Shown: positions 9,099-16,685 of the stretch, piece by piece
Layout: each line of letters opens with the position of its first letter
Position numbering within the stretch: position 1 is the stretch's first letter
From: Cutibacterium granulosum
Lineage (GTDB): Bacteria; Actinomycetota; Actinomycetes; Propionibacteriales; Propionibacteriaceae
Assembly (NCBI RefSeq): GCF_900186975.1
Contig: NZ_LT906441.1
Span: forward strand, 1,116,001 to 1,180,000
Length of the DNA: 64,000 nt
Direction: 5' to 3'
The notes under the pieces: model-generated
Told to the model about the DNA's origin: nothing
What the model saw: only the letters and a program-made list of their open reading frames with translations
Databases searched by the model: none
Translations under genes and position numbers: made by a program

Positions 9099-9599
9099 AT
9101 GCAGCCTGCCCACGTGTCGTCCCTGTTCCAGCTGGAATATCCGAAGCCCGTTGTCGTCGTCAACGACTACGAGACGGCGCAGAAGGTGGTCGATCATCTC
9201 TCCGACAAGGAGTTCCCGGTGGAGAATCTGTGCATCGTCGGCACCGACCTGCGCAGCGTCGAGCGGGTCATTGGTCGCAAGACCTGGGGCACGGTGCTCG
9301 GTCAGGGTGCCATCTCCGGGGTGGGTATGGGCCTGCTCGTCGGACTCATGATGTCGTTCTTCTACTCGCTCAACAGTCTGGTCGTCATGTTGCTGTCCGG
9401 CCTGCTCATCGGAGTGGTCATCGGCATGATCACCGCGGCCATCACGTATGCCATGAGTCGTGGGGAGCGCGACTACAACTCGGTGCAGCAGGTGGTGGCC
9501 ACCCACTATGAGGTGCTCGCCGAGCACAAGGTGGCCCAACAGGCCCGCGACCTCGCGCTGGAGCTGCGCGAGGTGCGCGACCAGGTGTTCAACGCCTGA
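9099..9599 (+). CDS. Membrane protein with general-stress-protein 17M-like N-domain
   Basis: The 166-residue protein has an N-terminal alpha/beta domain (about 15-65, PVVVVNDYETAQKVVDHLSDKEFP) like the general stress protein 17M/YflT family. Two glycine-rich hydrophobic helices follow (about 72-95 and 98-122, with GVGMGLLVGLMM), then a charged C-terminal tail. This matches an actinobacterial family seen near mrp/mgtE in mycobacteria. The gene ends 4 bp before the convergent peptidase gene. Function is unknown; a stress or membrane role is a guess from the fold only. Confidence 0.65.
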   Translation: MQPAHVSSLFQLEYPKPVVVVNDYETAQKVVDHLSDKEFPVENLCIVGTDLRSVERVIGRKTWGTVLGQGAISGVGMGLLVGLMMSFFYSLNSLVVMLLSGLLIGVVIGMITAAITYAMSRGERDYNSVQQVVATHYEVLAEHKVAQQARDLALELREVRDQVFNA

Positions 9600-9603
9600 C
9601 GTC

Positions 9604-11124
9604 TCAGCCCCAGAGGTCAGCGATCCAGGCCTCAACCTCGTCGATCTCGCGCGGGCAGTCCTTCGACAGCCACTCGGGTTCACCGTCGGTGATGCACAGG
9701 TCGTCCTCGATGCGCACCCCGATGCCTCGGAACTCCTCGGGAACGAGCAGGTCGGTCTGCTTGAAGTAGATGCCGGGTTCGTCGGACATGCACATCCCCT
9801 TGCGCAGGGGGCCAGAGTAGTCCTCACGGCGGGCCTGGGAGCAGTCGTGGACGTCCAGACCGAGATGATGGCTCGTGCCGTGCACCATCCAGCGACGGAA
9901 CTGACCGCCCTCGGGGGAGACGGCGTCGTCCACACTCACCGGAAGGATCCCCCAGTCGGCCAGGTACTCACAGATGACCCGGATCGCCGCCTGGTGGATC
10001 TCGGCGTGGTCATGGCCCACCCGAGCCACCTTGGCGGCGGCGTCCTGGGCATCCAGGACGGCTTGGTAGACCCGGCGCTGGGCCGGTGAGAACGTGCCGC
10101 TGATGGGCAGGGTACGGGTGATGTCTGCGGTGTAGAGGGAGTCGATCTCGATGCCGGCGTCGATGAGGATGAGTTCTCCGGGGCGCAGGTCGCCGTCGTT
10201 GCGCACCCAGTGCAGGGTGTTGGCGTGGTCGCCGGCGGCACAGATCGAGCCGTACCCGACGTTGTTGCCCAGGTGACGGGCGTGCAGTCCGAAAATGCCT
10301 TCCATCCATCGCTCGCCGCGGCCGCGCCGCACGGCCTCGGGCATCTGACGGATCATGTCCTCGAATCCCACCTTCGACCTACGGCAGGCGTCGCGCAGCT
10401 GCTCGATCTCCCAGTCGTCCTTGCAGAATCGGGCGTCTGAGGTGAACTCGTCGAATGCCTCGTCGGCAGCTGCGTCGCCACGTCCAGAGGTGGTCTGACG
10501 GGCGACGTCGACCTTGTCGGTGATCGACGGATCGGCCTCCCGGATGACGCGCAGCGGCGCGGAACCGCCCGGGGCCGAACTGCTGAGGGCGGCATCCAGC
10601 TCGGCGATGTCACGGCACTGCAGGCCGGTCATCGTCGACATCTCCTCCAACGACTCGCGCTTTCCGACCCACATCTCGCCGTAGGTGGGATCGGCGTAGA
10701 ACTCCCGATCGGTGCGCGGGGCGCGCGGTTTGAAGTACAGCACGTCGCGGGTGGTGGACCCGGTGGTGTCGATGACGAGCACCGCGTTGGGCTCCCGATC
10801 GGTGCCCAGCCCGGAGTAGTAGACGAACGTCGTGTGTGGACGAAACGGGAAGTCGCAGTCGTTGTTGCGACGCATGAGCACGCCAGCGGGGATGACGAGC
10901 ACCTCGCCGGGGAACCTTGCGGCCAGGACGTCACGGTGCGTGCGCGCCGAGGGCACCGAGTCCAGGGGCTGTGGCATGGTGGAGTCGTAGGGCTGCCAGC
11001 CAGTGGGGATGAAGTCACGAAACGCCTGGGAGAACGGGGTCTGGCGTTTGGGGACCTTCTGCTCATCAGCGGCCTGGATCTGGGAACCGGCGGGCCTGCC
11101 GGAACGATCAGTCACATCAGTCAT
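9604..11124 (-). CDS. pepP: Xaa-Pro aminopeptidase (aminopeptidase P)
   Basis: Two-metal M24B peptidase that removes an N-terminal residue before proline. The 506-residue protein has an N-terminal AMP_N domain (about 40-190, with FRPHTTFVYYSGLG) and a C-terminal pita-bread domain. The metal ligands are visible in ILIDAGIEIDSLYTADITRT (two Asp), GTSHHLGLDVHD (His), SDEPGIYF (Glu) and GVRIEDD (Glu). The catalytic set is complete. A cytoplasmic role in peptide turnover is expected. It is transcribed away from the zinc-ribbon gene. Confidence 0.9.
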   Translation of the reverse strand: MTDVTDRSGRPAGSQIQAADEQKVPKRQTPFSQAFRDFIPTGWQPYDSTMPQPLDSVPSARTHRDVLAARFPGEVLVIPAGVLMRRNNDCDFPFRPHTTFVYYSGLGTDREPNAVLVIDTTGSTTRDVLYFKPRAPRTDREFYADPTYGEMWVGKRESLEEMSTMTGLQCRDIAELDAALSSSAPGGSAPLRVIREADPSITDKVDVARQTTSGRGDAAADEAFDEFTSDARFCKDDWEIEQLRDACRRSKVGFEDMIRQMPEAVRRGRGERWMEGIFGLHARHLGNNVGYGSICAAGDHANTLHWVRNDGDLRPGELILIDAGIEIDSLYTADITRTLPISGTFSPAQRRVYQAVLDAQDAAAKVARVGHDHAEIHQAAIRVICEYLADWGILPVSVDDAVSPEGGQFRRWMVHGTSHHLGLDVHDCSQARREDYSGPLRKGMCMSDEPGIYFKQTDLLVPEEFRGIGVRIEDDLCITDGEPEWLSKDCPREIDEVEAWIADLWG

Positions 11125-11260
11125 GGAAACTCTCGCCTCTCCGTCGAATGTGCGATGGGTGTCATTGTAATGAGCCGGGTCCAGCCGGATAGGCTGGCTC
11201 TCACAAGTTCAGCAGAGTCTGGTGGTCAAGCTCCCCGGGTTCACAGTTGCAGGAGGTAGC

Positions 11261-11986
11261 GTGAAGGCAGCACCGCAGGACCAGTGGAAACTTCTCGACC
11301 TGGCCGAGACCGACCGGCTCATCGCCCGTAGGCGTCATGATCGCAAGGTTCTTCCCCAACTCGCCGAGCTCAGGAAACTTGCTGGCTCGCGTCAGAGCCT
11401 CGCCGAGGATCTTGTCGCCAAGCAGACGGTCGTCTTCGACCTCAAGGCCGACCAGAAGCGCATCGAGGCAGACCTTGCCCCGGCGAGGGCCCGTCTGGAG
11501 CGCAACCAGGCCACGGTGGATGCCGGCCAGATCGATCACAAGGCACTGCGCGGTCTCACCGACGAGATCGAGCACCTCAAGCGGCGTATCGGTGATCTGG
11601 AGGATGCCGAGCTCGACATCATGCAGCGGGTCGAGGAGGCTGAAGCGGCTCAGGAGCAGGCCGACGAGGCCCGCAAGGCCCTTGACGGCCACATTCGCGA
11701 GGTGCTGGCTTCCCGGGACCATGACCTCTCCGAGATCGACGCCGAGCTCAAGCGTCTCGTCGCGCAGCGCACCGCCCAGGCCGGGGCGCTCCCGGCCGAT
11801 CTGCTCAAGCTGTACCAGACTCTGCTGGAACGCACCGGGATGGGGGCCGGCAGGTTGGAGCATGGCGTGTGCAGTGCCTGCGGAATCGTCGCCAATCCTG
11901 GCGACCAACGCCGCTACGACCAGGCCCCGGCAGACGAGGTGCTGCGCTGTGAGGAGTGCGACCGCATCATGGTGCGTCCCCTGTGA
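11261..11986 (+). CDS. Coiled-coil protein with C4-type zinc ribbon
   Basis: Residues about 5-170 are a long, charged, heptad-rich coiled coil. The C-terminus has two CxxC pairs (CSACG at about residue 205 and CEEC near the end), the C4 zinc-ribbon/zf-RING_7 arrangement of the Rv2229c family. GTG at 11261 is chosen because AGGAGG stands 4 nt upstream; a longer frame from 11222 has no such site. The family's role is unresolved, with nucleic-acid binding often suggested. Its place just ahead of the RNase P RNA gene is typical of actinobacteria. Confidence 0.85.
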   Translation: MKAAPQDQWKLLDLAETDRLIARRRHDRKVLPQLAELRKLAGSRQSLAEDLVAKQTVVFDLKADQKRIEADLAPARARLERNQATVDAGQIDHKALRGLTDEIEHLKRRIGDLEDAELDIMQRVEEAEAAQEQADEARKALDGHIREVLASRDHDLSEIDAELKRLVAQRTAQAGALPADLLKLYQTLLERTGMGAGRLEHGVCSACGIVANPGDQRRYDQAPADEVLRCEECDRIMVRPL

Positions 11987-12155
11987 GACGACATTTCCTT
12001 TGAGGAGTGGGGCTCTGAGTGGTGAATGGGATTCTGACCGGGCCGTGGTCCGAGGTGGGCCGGTCACGTTCCGGCGAAGGTGCTCGAGGTGGAGAGTGCC
12101 GGTTCCGCCAGGTGTGGTGTGCCCCATCGGCTGTCATGAAGCGATGCTCACGGGC

Positions 12156-12161
12156 TAGAAT
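12156..12161 (+). promoter_or_regulatory. Candidate -10 box for rnpB
   Basis: TAGAAT at 12156-12161, with TGTCAT 18 bp upstream (12132-12137), predicts a transcript start near 12168-12170. That is exactly where the RNase P RNA P1 helix begins. Confidence 0.5.
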
Positions 12162-12169
12162 GGATGTTT

Positions 12170-12553
12170 GGACGAGCCACCCGGGGTGATCGCGGCAGAC
12201 GATGATCTGTCGAGGAAAGTCCGGGCTCCACAGGGCAGGGTGGTGGGTAACGCCCACCCGGGGAGACCCGCGGGACAGTGCCACAGAAAACAAACTGCCG
12301 AGAAATCGGTGAGGGTGAAACGGTGAGGCAAGAGCTCACCGCGGCATCGGTGACGGTGTCGGCACGGCAAACCCCACCCGGAGCAAGGCCAAGAAGACCG
12401 TGAGGTCGCGGACGTGTTCGAGGGCTGCCCGCCCGAGCGCCCGGGTAGGCCGCGCAGCTGCAAGGCTGGAGGGCGTCGGCAACGACGTTCACAGATGGAT
12501 GATCACCGGCCCCCATGGGGTCACAGAACCCGGCTTACAAGGGTGGCTCGTCC
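12170..12553 (+). ncRNA. rnpB: RNase P RNA, bacterial class A
   Basis: This is the catalytic RNA of ribonuclease P, which matures tRNA 5' ends. The conserved core GAGGAAAGTCCGGGCTCCAC appears at about 12220, GGTGAGGCAAGAGCTCACC and ACAGAAA segments follow, and the 3' conserved GATGATCACC/CCGGCTTAC block closes the core. Helix P1 is formed by GGACGAGCCACCC (12170-12182) and its exact complement at 12541-12553, so the ends are well defined. A T5 run follows at 12555-12559. Confidence 0.95.
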
Positions 12554-12560
12554 CTTTTTC
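12541..12560 (+). terminator. rnpB terminator U-tract
   Basis: The 3' arm of P1 is followed at once by CTTTTTC (12554-12560). P1 plus this T-run serves as the intrinsic terminator. Confidence 0.6.
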
Positions 12561-12764
12561 AGTCAAGGACTTGTGGTGGGTTGATGGGTTCTGTGGTGCA
12601 GCAAAGCTTTTAGCGATGATGGGTGCTGAACGGTACAGAAAAAGACGAGACGTAGGTGTCACGTCTATAAGGACGTCTGCCATGAGGGTGTCGAAGGATT
12701 GGCTGAGTTGCGAAACAGGAAGAAGAATTTCTTTTCTGGGGCGTACACGGATTAGTATATGGCA
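12560..12764 (+). promoter_or_regulatory. Leader promoter region of the cobalamin uptake operon
   Basis: About 200 bp between rnpB and the riboswitch hold no gene. TAGTAT at 12753-12758 is a good -10 box and would start the transcript about 7 nt later, at the first base-paired nucleotides of the riboswitch. No convincing -35 box was found. Confidence 0.45.
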
Positions 12765-12922
12765 GTCAGGTTGCTGGAGATTCTCCGGCGCAGGAATCCG
12801 GTGAGAGACCGGAGCTGACGCGCAGCGGTATGACTGATCCACCCGACTCGAGCCACTGGTGCCACTGGTACCGGGAAGGTGTCGGAAAACGGAGATGAGG
12901 TTGAGCCCGAAGACCACCTGAC
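12765..12922 (+). ncRNA. Cobalamin (B12) riboswitch aptamer
   Basis: The segment has the ordered conserved blocks of the class: GGAATCCGGTGAGAGACCGG (G-rich core and P3/P4 turn, about 12792-12811), GAGCCACTGG, GGGAAGG, and the B12-box-like GAGCCCGAAGACC near 12903-12915. The closing helix P1 is explicit: GTCAGGT at 12765-12771 with ACCTGAC at 12916-12922. It precedes a BtuFCD-like operon, the usual target. Binding of adenosyl- or hydroxo-cobalamin should hide the ribosome site or end transcription. The 54 nt to the start codon include a GC-rich stretch that could form the off-state hairpin. Confidence 0.85.
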
Positions 12923-12976
12923 AACGTCCTGTCGGTTCCCCGGCCGCGAACGCCGGTCACAGAAAGCTGGCTTCTC

Positions 12977-13996
12977 ATGCCCATGTGCTCATCCTTGTCA
13001 CATCGCTTCGTCATGGGGTTGGTCGTGCCCGCCACTCTGCTCGCTGGCTGCGCAGGTGCTCCCGAAGATCCCGTTTCCAGCGAGCCATCCTCTGCGTCGG
13101 TGTCCCAACCGTCCGCAGATCGTGTGGAAGTCACCAACTGTGGTCAAAAGATCATTCTCGACAAACCTGCCACCAGGGCTGTAACTCTCAACCAAGGCGC
13201 CACGGAGGACGTCCTGGCCATCAATGGCGCATCAAATCTGGTTGGGACGGCCTACCTAGACGGCGAGATTCCTGCCAAGTGGCGAAAGTCCTATGATTCG
13301 GTCAAGGTGCTGGCCAAGGAGTATCCGTCCAAAGAGACCTTCTTGGCTGCCAAACCCGACCTTGCTCTTTCCTCTTTCTCCAGTGCCTTTACCGACAAGG
13401 CTGTCGGAACCCGGGATGAGCTCGCGAAGCAGGGAATCGCCACATACATCAGTCCCTTCGGATGTCCCAAAGGCACTAAGTCGGCCGAGACGACGTGGGG
13501 CAATGTCTGGAAGGAAATGCGCGAGGTCGGATCCCTCATCGGGGCTCGGGACGGCGCCGACACTGCGATCACCAAGCAGCATGAGTACCTGCGGGACGTG
13601 ACTACACACAAGCACGGTACCGGAACCTCGATCGTGTGGTTCGATTCTGGGGACAAGACCCCGTTCATCGGTGCCGGTAACGGTGGTCCACAGCTGCTCA
13701 TGGATGCCGTGGGAGCCAAGAATGTCTTTGCGGACGTCGATGGCGGATGGGCCGATGGTTCCTGGGAAAAGATTGTGGCCTCCGATCCGGACGTCATCGT
13801 CGTTGCCGATGCCAAATGGTCCACCGCGAAGGACAAGATCGCTTATCTCAAGGGCGATCCGGTTCTCAAGCAGATGAGAGCTGTCAAGGAGAACAAGTTC
13901 GTAACGGTGCCATTCTCCCAAAGTACCCCGGGTGCCGAGCTGATCGACGGTGCCAAGACTCTTAACGATGGTTTGGCAGAGATCGCTGGGAAATGA
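12977..13996 (+). CDS. btuF: Cobalamin-type ABC transporter substrate-binding lipoprotein
   Basis: Extracytoplasmic binding protein of the BtuF/FecB (peripla_BP_2) family. The 339-residue product has a lipoprotein signal ending in LLAGC with Cys25 as the lipidation site. A Ser/Pro-rich linker follows, then two alpha/beta lobes with typical segments PATRAVTLNQGATEDVLAI, KPDLALS and WEKIVASDPDVIVV. It lies directly behind a cobalamin riboswitch, so B12 or a corrinoid precursor is the expected ligand. The sequence alone could equally fit heme or siderophore. ATG 12977 was chosen; ATG 13013 would shorten the signal. Its stop overlaps the permease start as ATGA. Confidence 0.82.
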   Translation: MPMCSSLSHRFVMGLVVPATLLAGCAGAPEDPVSSEPSSASVSQPSADRVEVTNCGQKIILDKPATRAVTLNQGATEDVLAINGASNLVGTAYLDGEIPAKWRKSYDSVKVLAKEYPSKETFLAAKPDLALSSFSSAFTDKAVGTRDELAKQGIATYISPFGCPKGTKSAETTWGNVWKEMREVGSLIGARDGADTAITKQHEYLRDVTTHKHGTGTSIVWFDSGDKTPFIGAGNGGPQLLMDAVGAKNVFADVDGGWADGSWEKIVASDPDVIVVADAKWSTAKDKIAYLKGDPVLKQMRAVKENKFVTVPFSQSTPGAELIDGAKTLNDGLAEIAGK

Positions 13997-15027
13997 TCCG
14001 CTCACGTAACTGGTTGTTGGCTGCCTTTCTTGGTACTGCCCTCGTTGCCAGTGCCTTGGTCGTACTGGGAGTTGGGGCAGTCCATGTGCCGGTTCACGAT
14101 GTGATTCGGGTGGTTGCTCGACGATTTCGACTCATCAATGGCTCTGATGTCACCGTCCTTGACGATCGGATTGTCTGGCAGTTGCGCGCCCCGCGCGTCA
14201 TCGGATCGATGGCCGTCGGCGCTTTGCTGGCGATGTGCGGCGCGGTACTGCAGACCCTGACCGGTAATGACCTGGCCGACCCCTATCTGCTCGGCATCTC
14301 CAGTGGAGCCTCGGTAGGTGCGGTCTTCATCCTCATCATCGGAATCTCCAGCACTCTGGGGCAGTCCGTCCTCATGACACTGGCCTCCTTCGGCGGGGCG
14401 GTCGGGGCCCTGGTCATGGTGCTGGCCATGGCCACTGGCAAGTCCGGGGAGTTACCCGCCAGCCGGACCATCCTGGCCGGGGTGGCCGTCGGACAGTTGT
14501 GCGGCGCGGCGGTGTCCATGATGATCATGGTGTGTGGTGAGTCGAACGCAGCTCGATCAGCCCTGTCGTGGACCCTCGGGTCGTTCACCGGTGTGAGATG
14601 GGGATCGACGATCACCCTGGCCGTCGCCACCGTTCCGGCCCTCATCGCCGGGATGGCATTGTGCCACACCCTTGACGCCTTCGCTTTCGGTGACGTCAGC
14701 GCGATGTCCCTGGGAGTACCGGTCAACACCGTGCGCTGGATGATCATGGTTGGCACCGCCCTGCTGACCGCTCTCAGCGTGGCCTTCGTCGGCCCCATCG
14801 GATTCGTCGGGCTGACGGTCCCACACATCGTGAGGTTCTGGACCGGGCCGCGACACGCCCGGCTGCTACCGGTGTCGGCCCTCGTCGGGGCCCTGCTCAT
14901 GGTGTGGTCCGACACCGCAGCGAGGTGCTTGCGCCCTGACACCGAGATTCCCGTCGGGGCCATCACTGCGGCCGTCGGAGCCCCGGTGCTGGTCGTCCTG
15001 CTGCGTCGACAGGCGTCTCGATCATGA
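13993..15027 (+). CDS. btuC: Cobalamin-type ABC transporter permease (FecCD family)
   Basis: The 344-residue integral membrane protein has about ten hydrophobic segments and family landmarks: APRVIGSMAVGALLAMCGAVLQTLTGNDLADPYLLG (residues about 65-100), the GxSSGAS turn, and the C-terminal FVGPIGFVGLTVPHIVRFWTGPRHARLLP coupling region that contacts the ATPase. It starts in the ATGA overlap with the binding-protein gene and ends in an ATGA overlap with the ATPase gene, so all three subunits are translationally coupled under the riboswitch. Confidence 0.88.
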   Translation: MIRSRNWLLAAFLGTALVASALVVLGVGAVHVPVHDVIRVVARRFRLINGSDVTVLDDRIVWQLRAPRVIGSMAVGALLAMCGAVLQTLTGNDLADPYLLGISSGASVGAVFILIIGISSTLGQSVLMTLASFGGAVGALVMVLAMATGKSGELPASRTILAGVAVGQLCGAAVSMMIMVCGESNAARSALSWTLGSFTGVRWGSTITLAVATVPALIAGMALCHTLDAFAFGDVSAMSLGVPVNTVRWMIMVGTALLTALSVAFVGPIGFVGLTVPHIVRFWTGPRHARLLPVSALVGALLMVWSDTAARCLRPDTEIPVGAITAAVGAPVLVVLLRRQASRS

Positions 15028-15818
15028 GTGCCGGGACAGCAGCAACGTTGCGAGCTGAGGATCTTGGTTGGACGGTCGACGGGACGACGATCTTGTCCGG
15101 GGTCGACGTGGAGATTCGGCCAAAGGTCATGACGATGGTCATCGGGCTGAACGGATCCGGGAAGACGACCCTGTTGCACCTGCTGGCCGGGTTGCGGAAG
15201 CCCAGCGCGGGGCGGGTGTGGTTGGGGGAGCGTGATCTCTCCGGGATCGGGGCCAAGGAGCGCTCCCGGGTGATGGCCCTTCTCGAGCAGAGTCCTTCGG
15301 CTCACGTGGAACTGACGGTGCGTGACGTCGTCCAGCTCGGACGCATTCCCCATCTGGGAGGCTGGGGGATCGGCAATCTCAGTCGCCGAAGAGGGCGTGA
15401 CGGAGATGCCGTCGAGAACGCGATGGCGTCAACCGGAGTTGCTGATCTTGCTGACCGGGCATGGTCGTCCCTCTCGGGAGGGGAGAGGCAGCGTGTTCAG
15501 TTGGCCCGAGCTCTCGCCCAGGATCCTGAGATCCTGCTCCTGGACGAACCCACGAATCATCTCGACCTGCGTCACCAGATTGACCTGTTGGAGAGAGTGC
15601 GTGGTCTTGGTCTGACAACGGTGACCGTCATCCATGATCTTGACCTGGCCGCCGCCTACGCGGATGACCTCGTCGTGCTGGACTCGGGCCGGATGGTCGC
15701 AGCAGGGTCGGCCTCCGAGGTACTGACTCCTGACCTCGTCCGTGAACATTTCGGAGTCGACGGCGAGGTTTGGTCAGATTTCAGACGTGGATTCACCTGG
15801 CGGGGATTGCAGCCATGA
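15024..15818 (+). CDS. btuD: Cobalamin-type ABC transporter ATP-binding protein
   Basis: The 264-residue ATPase powers the BtuC-type permease. It shows Walker A GLNGSGKTT (about residue 42-50), a Q-loop EQSPSAH, the signature LSGGERQRVQLARAL, Walker B EILLLDEPTNHLD and the switch histidine in TVIHDLD. Its closest general class is the FecE/BtuD/HemV group. The stop overlaps the ATG of the ferredoxin-like gene (ATGA at 15815), which ties that gene to the transporter. Confidence 0.88.
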   Translation: MSAGTAATLRAEDLGWTVDGTTILSGVDVEIRPKVMTMVIGLNGSGKTTLLHLLAGLRKPSAGRVWLGERDLSGIGAKERSRVMALLEQSPSAHVELTVRDVVQLGRIPHLGGWGIGNLSRRRGRDGDAVENAMASTGVADLADRAWSSLSGGERQRVQLARALAQDPEILLLDEPTNHLDLRHQIDLLERVRGLGLTTVTVIHDLDLAAAYADDLVVLDSGRMVAAGSASEVLTPDLVREHFGVDGEVWSDFRRGFTWRGLQP

Positions 15819-16447
15819 CGACGCGCATCGCGGTCTCGCTGCGCTGGGAGGATTCCTCTGACGCGGTCAGCGCAGAAGCAGTGGCCCGTCACGTGGATGC
15901 CGACCGGAACGCATGTCTGCAGGGTCCTGGACCGGCGCTCGTAGATGTCCTCGACGCCGCTGACGACGACCGGGTCGAGCTCGTCGGATGGAGTTGCGAT
16001 GACGGACCGGTGCCGCTGTCCTGGCTTCGTCGCGTCGCCGGCCAGTGGGTCCGTGTCCATGAGAACGGACCCACCGTCGTCGTGCATGTCGGGGTTGTAC
16101 GTCCCGACCAGGAGTTTGCCGGCGAGTGGCGAACCGTGACCGGGGCCGAAGCGCCGTTGCACAACCCTGCCTGGCGGGAATTCCCCTCCTTCCGACACCA
16201 TCTGCTCACCTGTCGAGGACCTCGCTGCAGCGCAGTCGGCGCCGCAGACCTGCATGCACGCCTGCAGGCGAAGCTGGCCCAGTCACACGCCTTGGACACA
16301 GAGGTTCTCGTCACGGTGACGGGGTGCATGTATCCGTGCAACCACGCCCCACTCATCGTGGTCTGGCCGGACGGCAAGTGCATTCAGTTGACCGAGGACA
16401 ACCTTGACCGCATCGTGTCAGAACTGACCGGGCCATCCCGTCAGTGA
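15815..16447 (+). CDS. Two-part protein with C-terminal thioredoxin-like [2Fe-2S] ferredoxin domain
   Basis: The C-terminal 90 residues of this 210-residue protein carry a NuoE-type cluster motif: Cys133-x4-Cys138 and Cys171-x3-Cys175, with the usual VTVTGCMYPCNHAP and VVWPDGK contexts. This predicts a [2Fe-2S] thioredoxin-like ferredoxin. The first 120 residues I do not recognise; they include Cys34, Cys61 and several Trp. Start ATG 15815 overlaps the ATPase stop. Related ferredoxins occur next to CbiX-type cobaltochelatases and cobalamin genes. A role in corrinoid reduction or cobalt handling after uptake is inference from the riboswitch-controlled operon. Confidence 0.7.
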   Translation: MTTRIAVSLRWEDSSDAVSAEAVARHVDADRNACLQGPGPALVDVLDAADDDRVELVGWSCDDGPVPLSWLRRVAGQWVRVHENGPTVVVHVGVVRPDQEFAGEWRTVTGAEAPLHNPAWREFPSFRHHLLTCRGPRCSAVGAADLHARLQAKLAQSHALDTEVLVTVTGCMYPCNHAPLIVVWPDGKCIQLTEDNLDRIVSELTGPSRQ

Positions 16448-16461
16448 CGGGAAGGCCCGGT
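16427..16461. terminator. Bidirectional hairpin between the ferredoxin-like gene and ybdD
   Basis: ACCGGGCC (16427-16434) pairs with GGCCCGGT (16454-16461), and after one A/A mismatch TCCCGTC pairs with GACGGGA. The stem overlaps the last codons of the ferredoxin gene and lies 9 bp from the ybdD stop, so it can end both convergent operons. Confidence 0.7.
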
Positions 16462-16469
16462 GGTAAGGA

Positions 16470-16685
16470 TCAGCAGCATCGTGCCTGGGGGTTGCGGTCC
16501 TGACGGTCGCACTGGTCGCGCCAGAACGCCTTCTCCGGCATCGGCTCATGACCCGTGCGTCGACACCACTCGAGGTAGTTGTCGTAGGCGTCAGCTTCCG
16601 TGACCCCGCGCACCCACCACCGCAGTGACGACCACCATCGTCGCCACAGTGGATCGGTGGGCAGATGCCGTGGTGCGGCGCTCAC
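16470..16685 (-). CDS. ybdD: YbdD/YjiX family small protein
   Basis: The 71-residue protein, rich in Trp and Arg, has the DUF466 pattern: a Trp-rich front (WRRWWSSLRWWVRGV), then DAYDNYLEWCRRTGHEPMPEKAFWRDQCDRQ and a Cys-Cys end. It is known as the usual partner of CstA/BtsT pyruvate and peptide carriers. Its GTG start overlaps the cstA stop as GTGA, so it is translated with cstA. The product probably acts with or on the carrier; the mechanism is not known. Confidence 0.88.
   Translation of the reverse strand: MSAAPRHLPTDPLWRRWWSSLRWWVRGVTEADAYDNYLEWCRRTGHEPMPEKAFWRDQCDRQDRNPQARCC

Noticed and set aside
14283-15353. A 356-codon minus frame opposite the BtuC-type permease
   Set aside because: Antisense to a membrane protein gene; its Met/Thr/Pro-rich composition is the mirror of hydrophobic codons.
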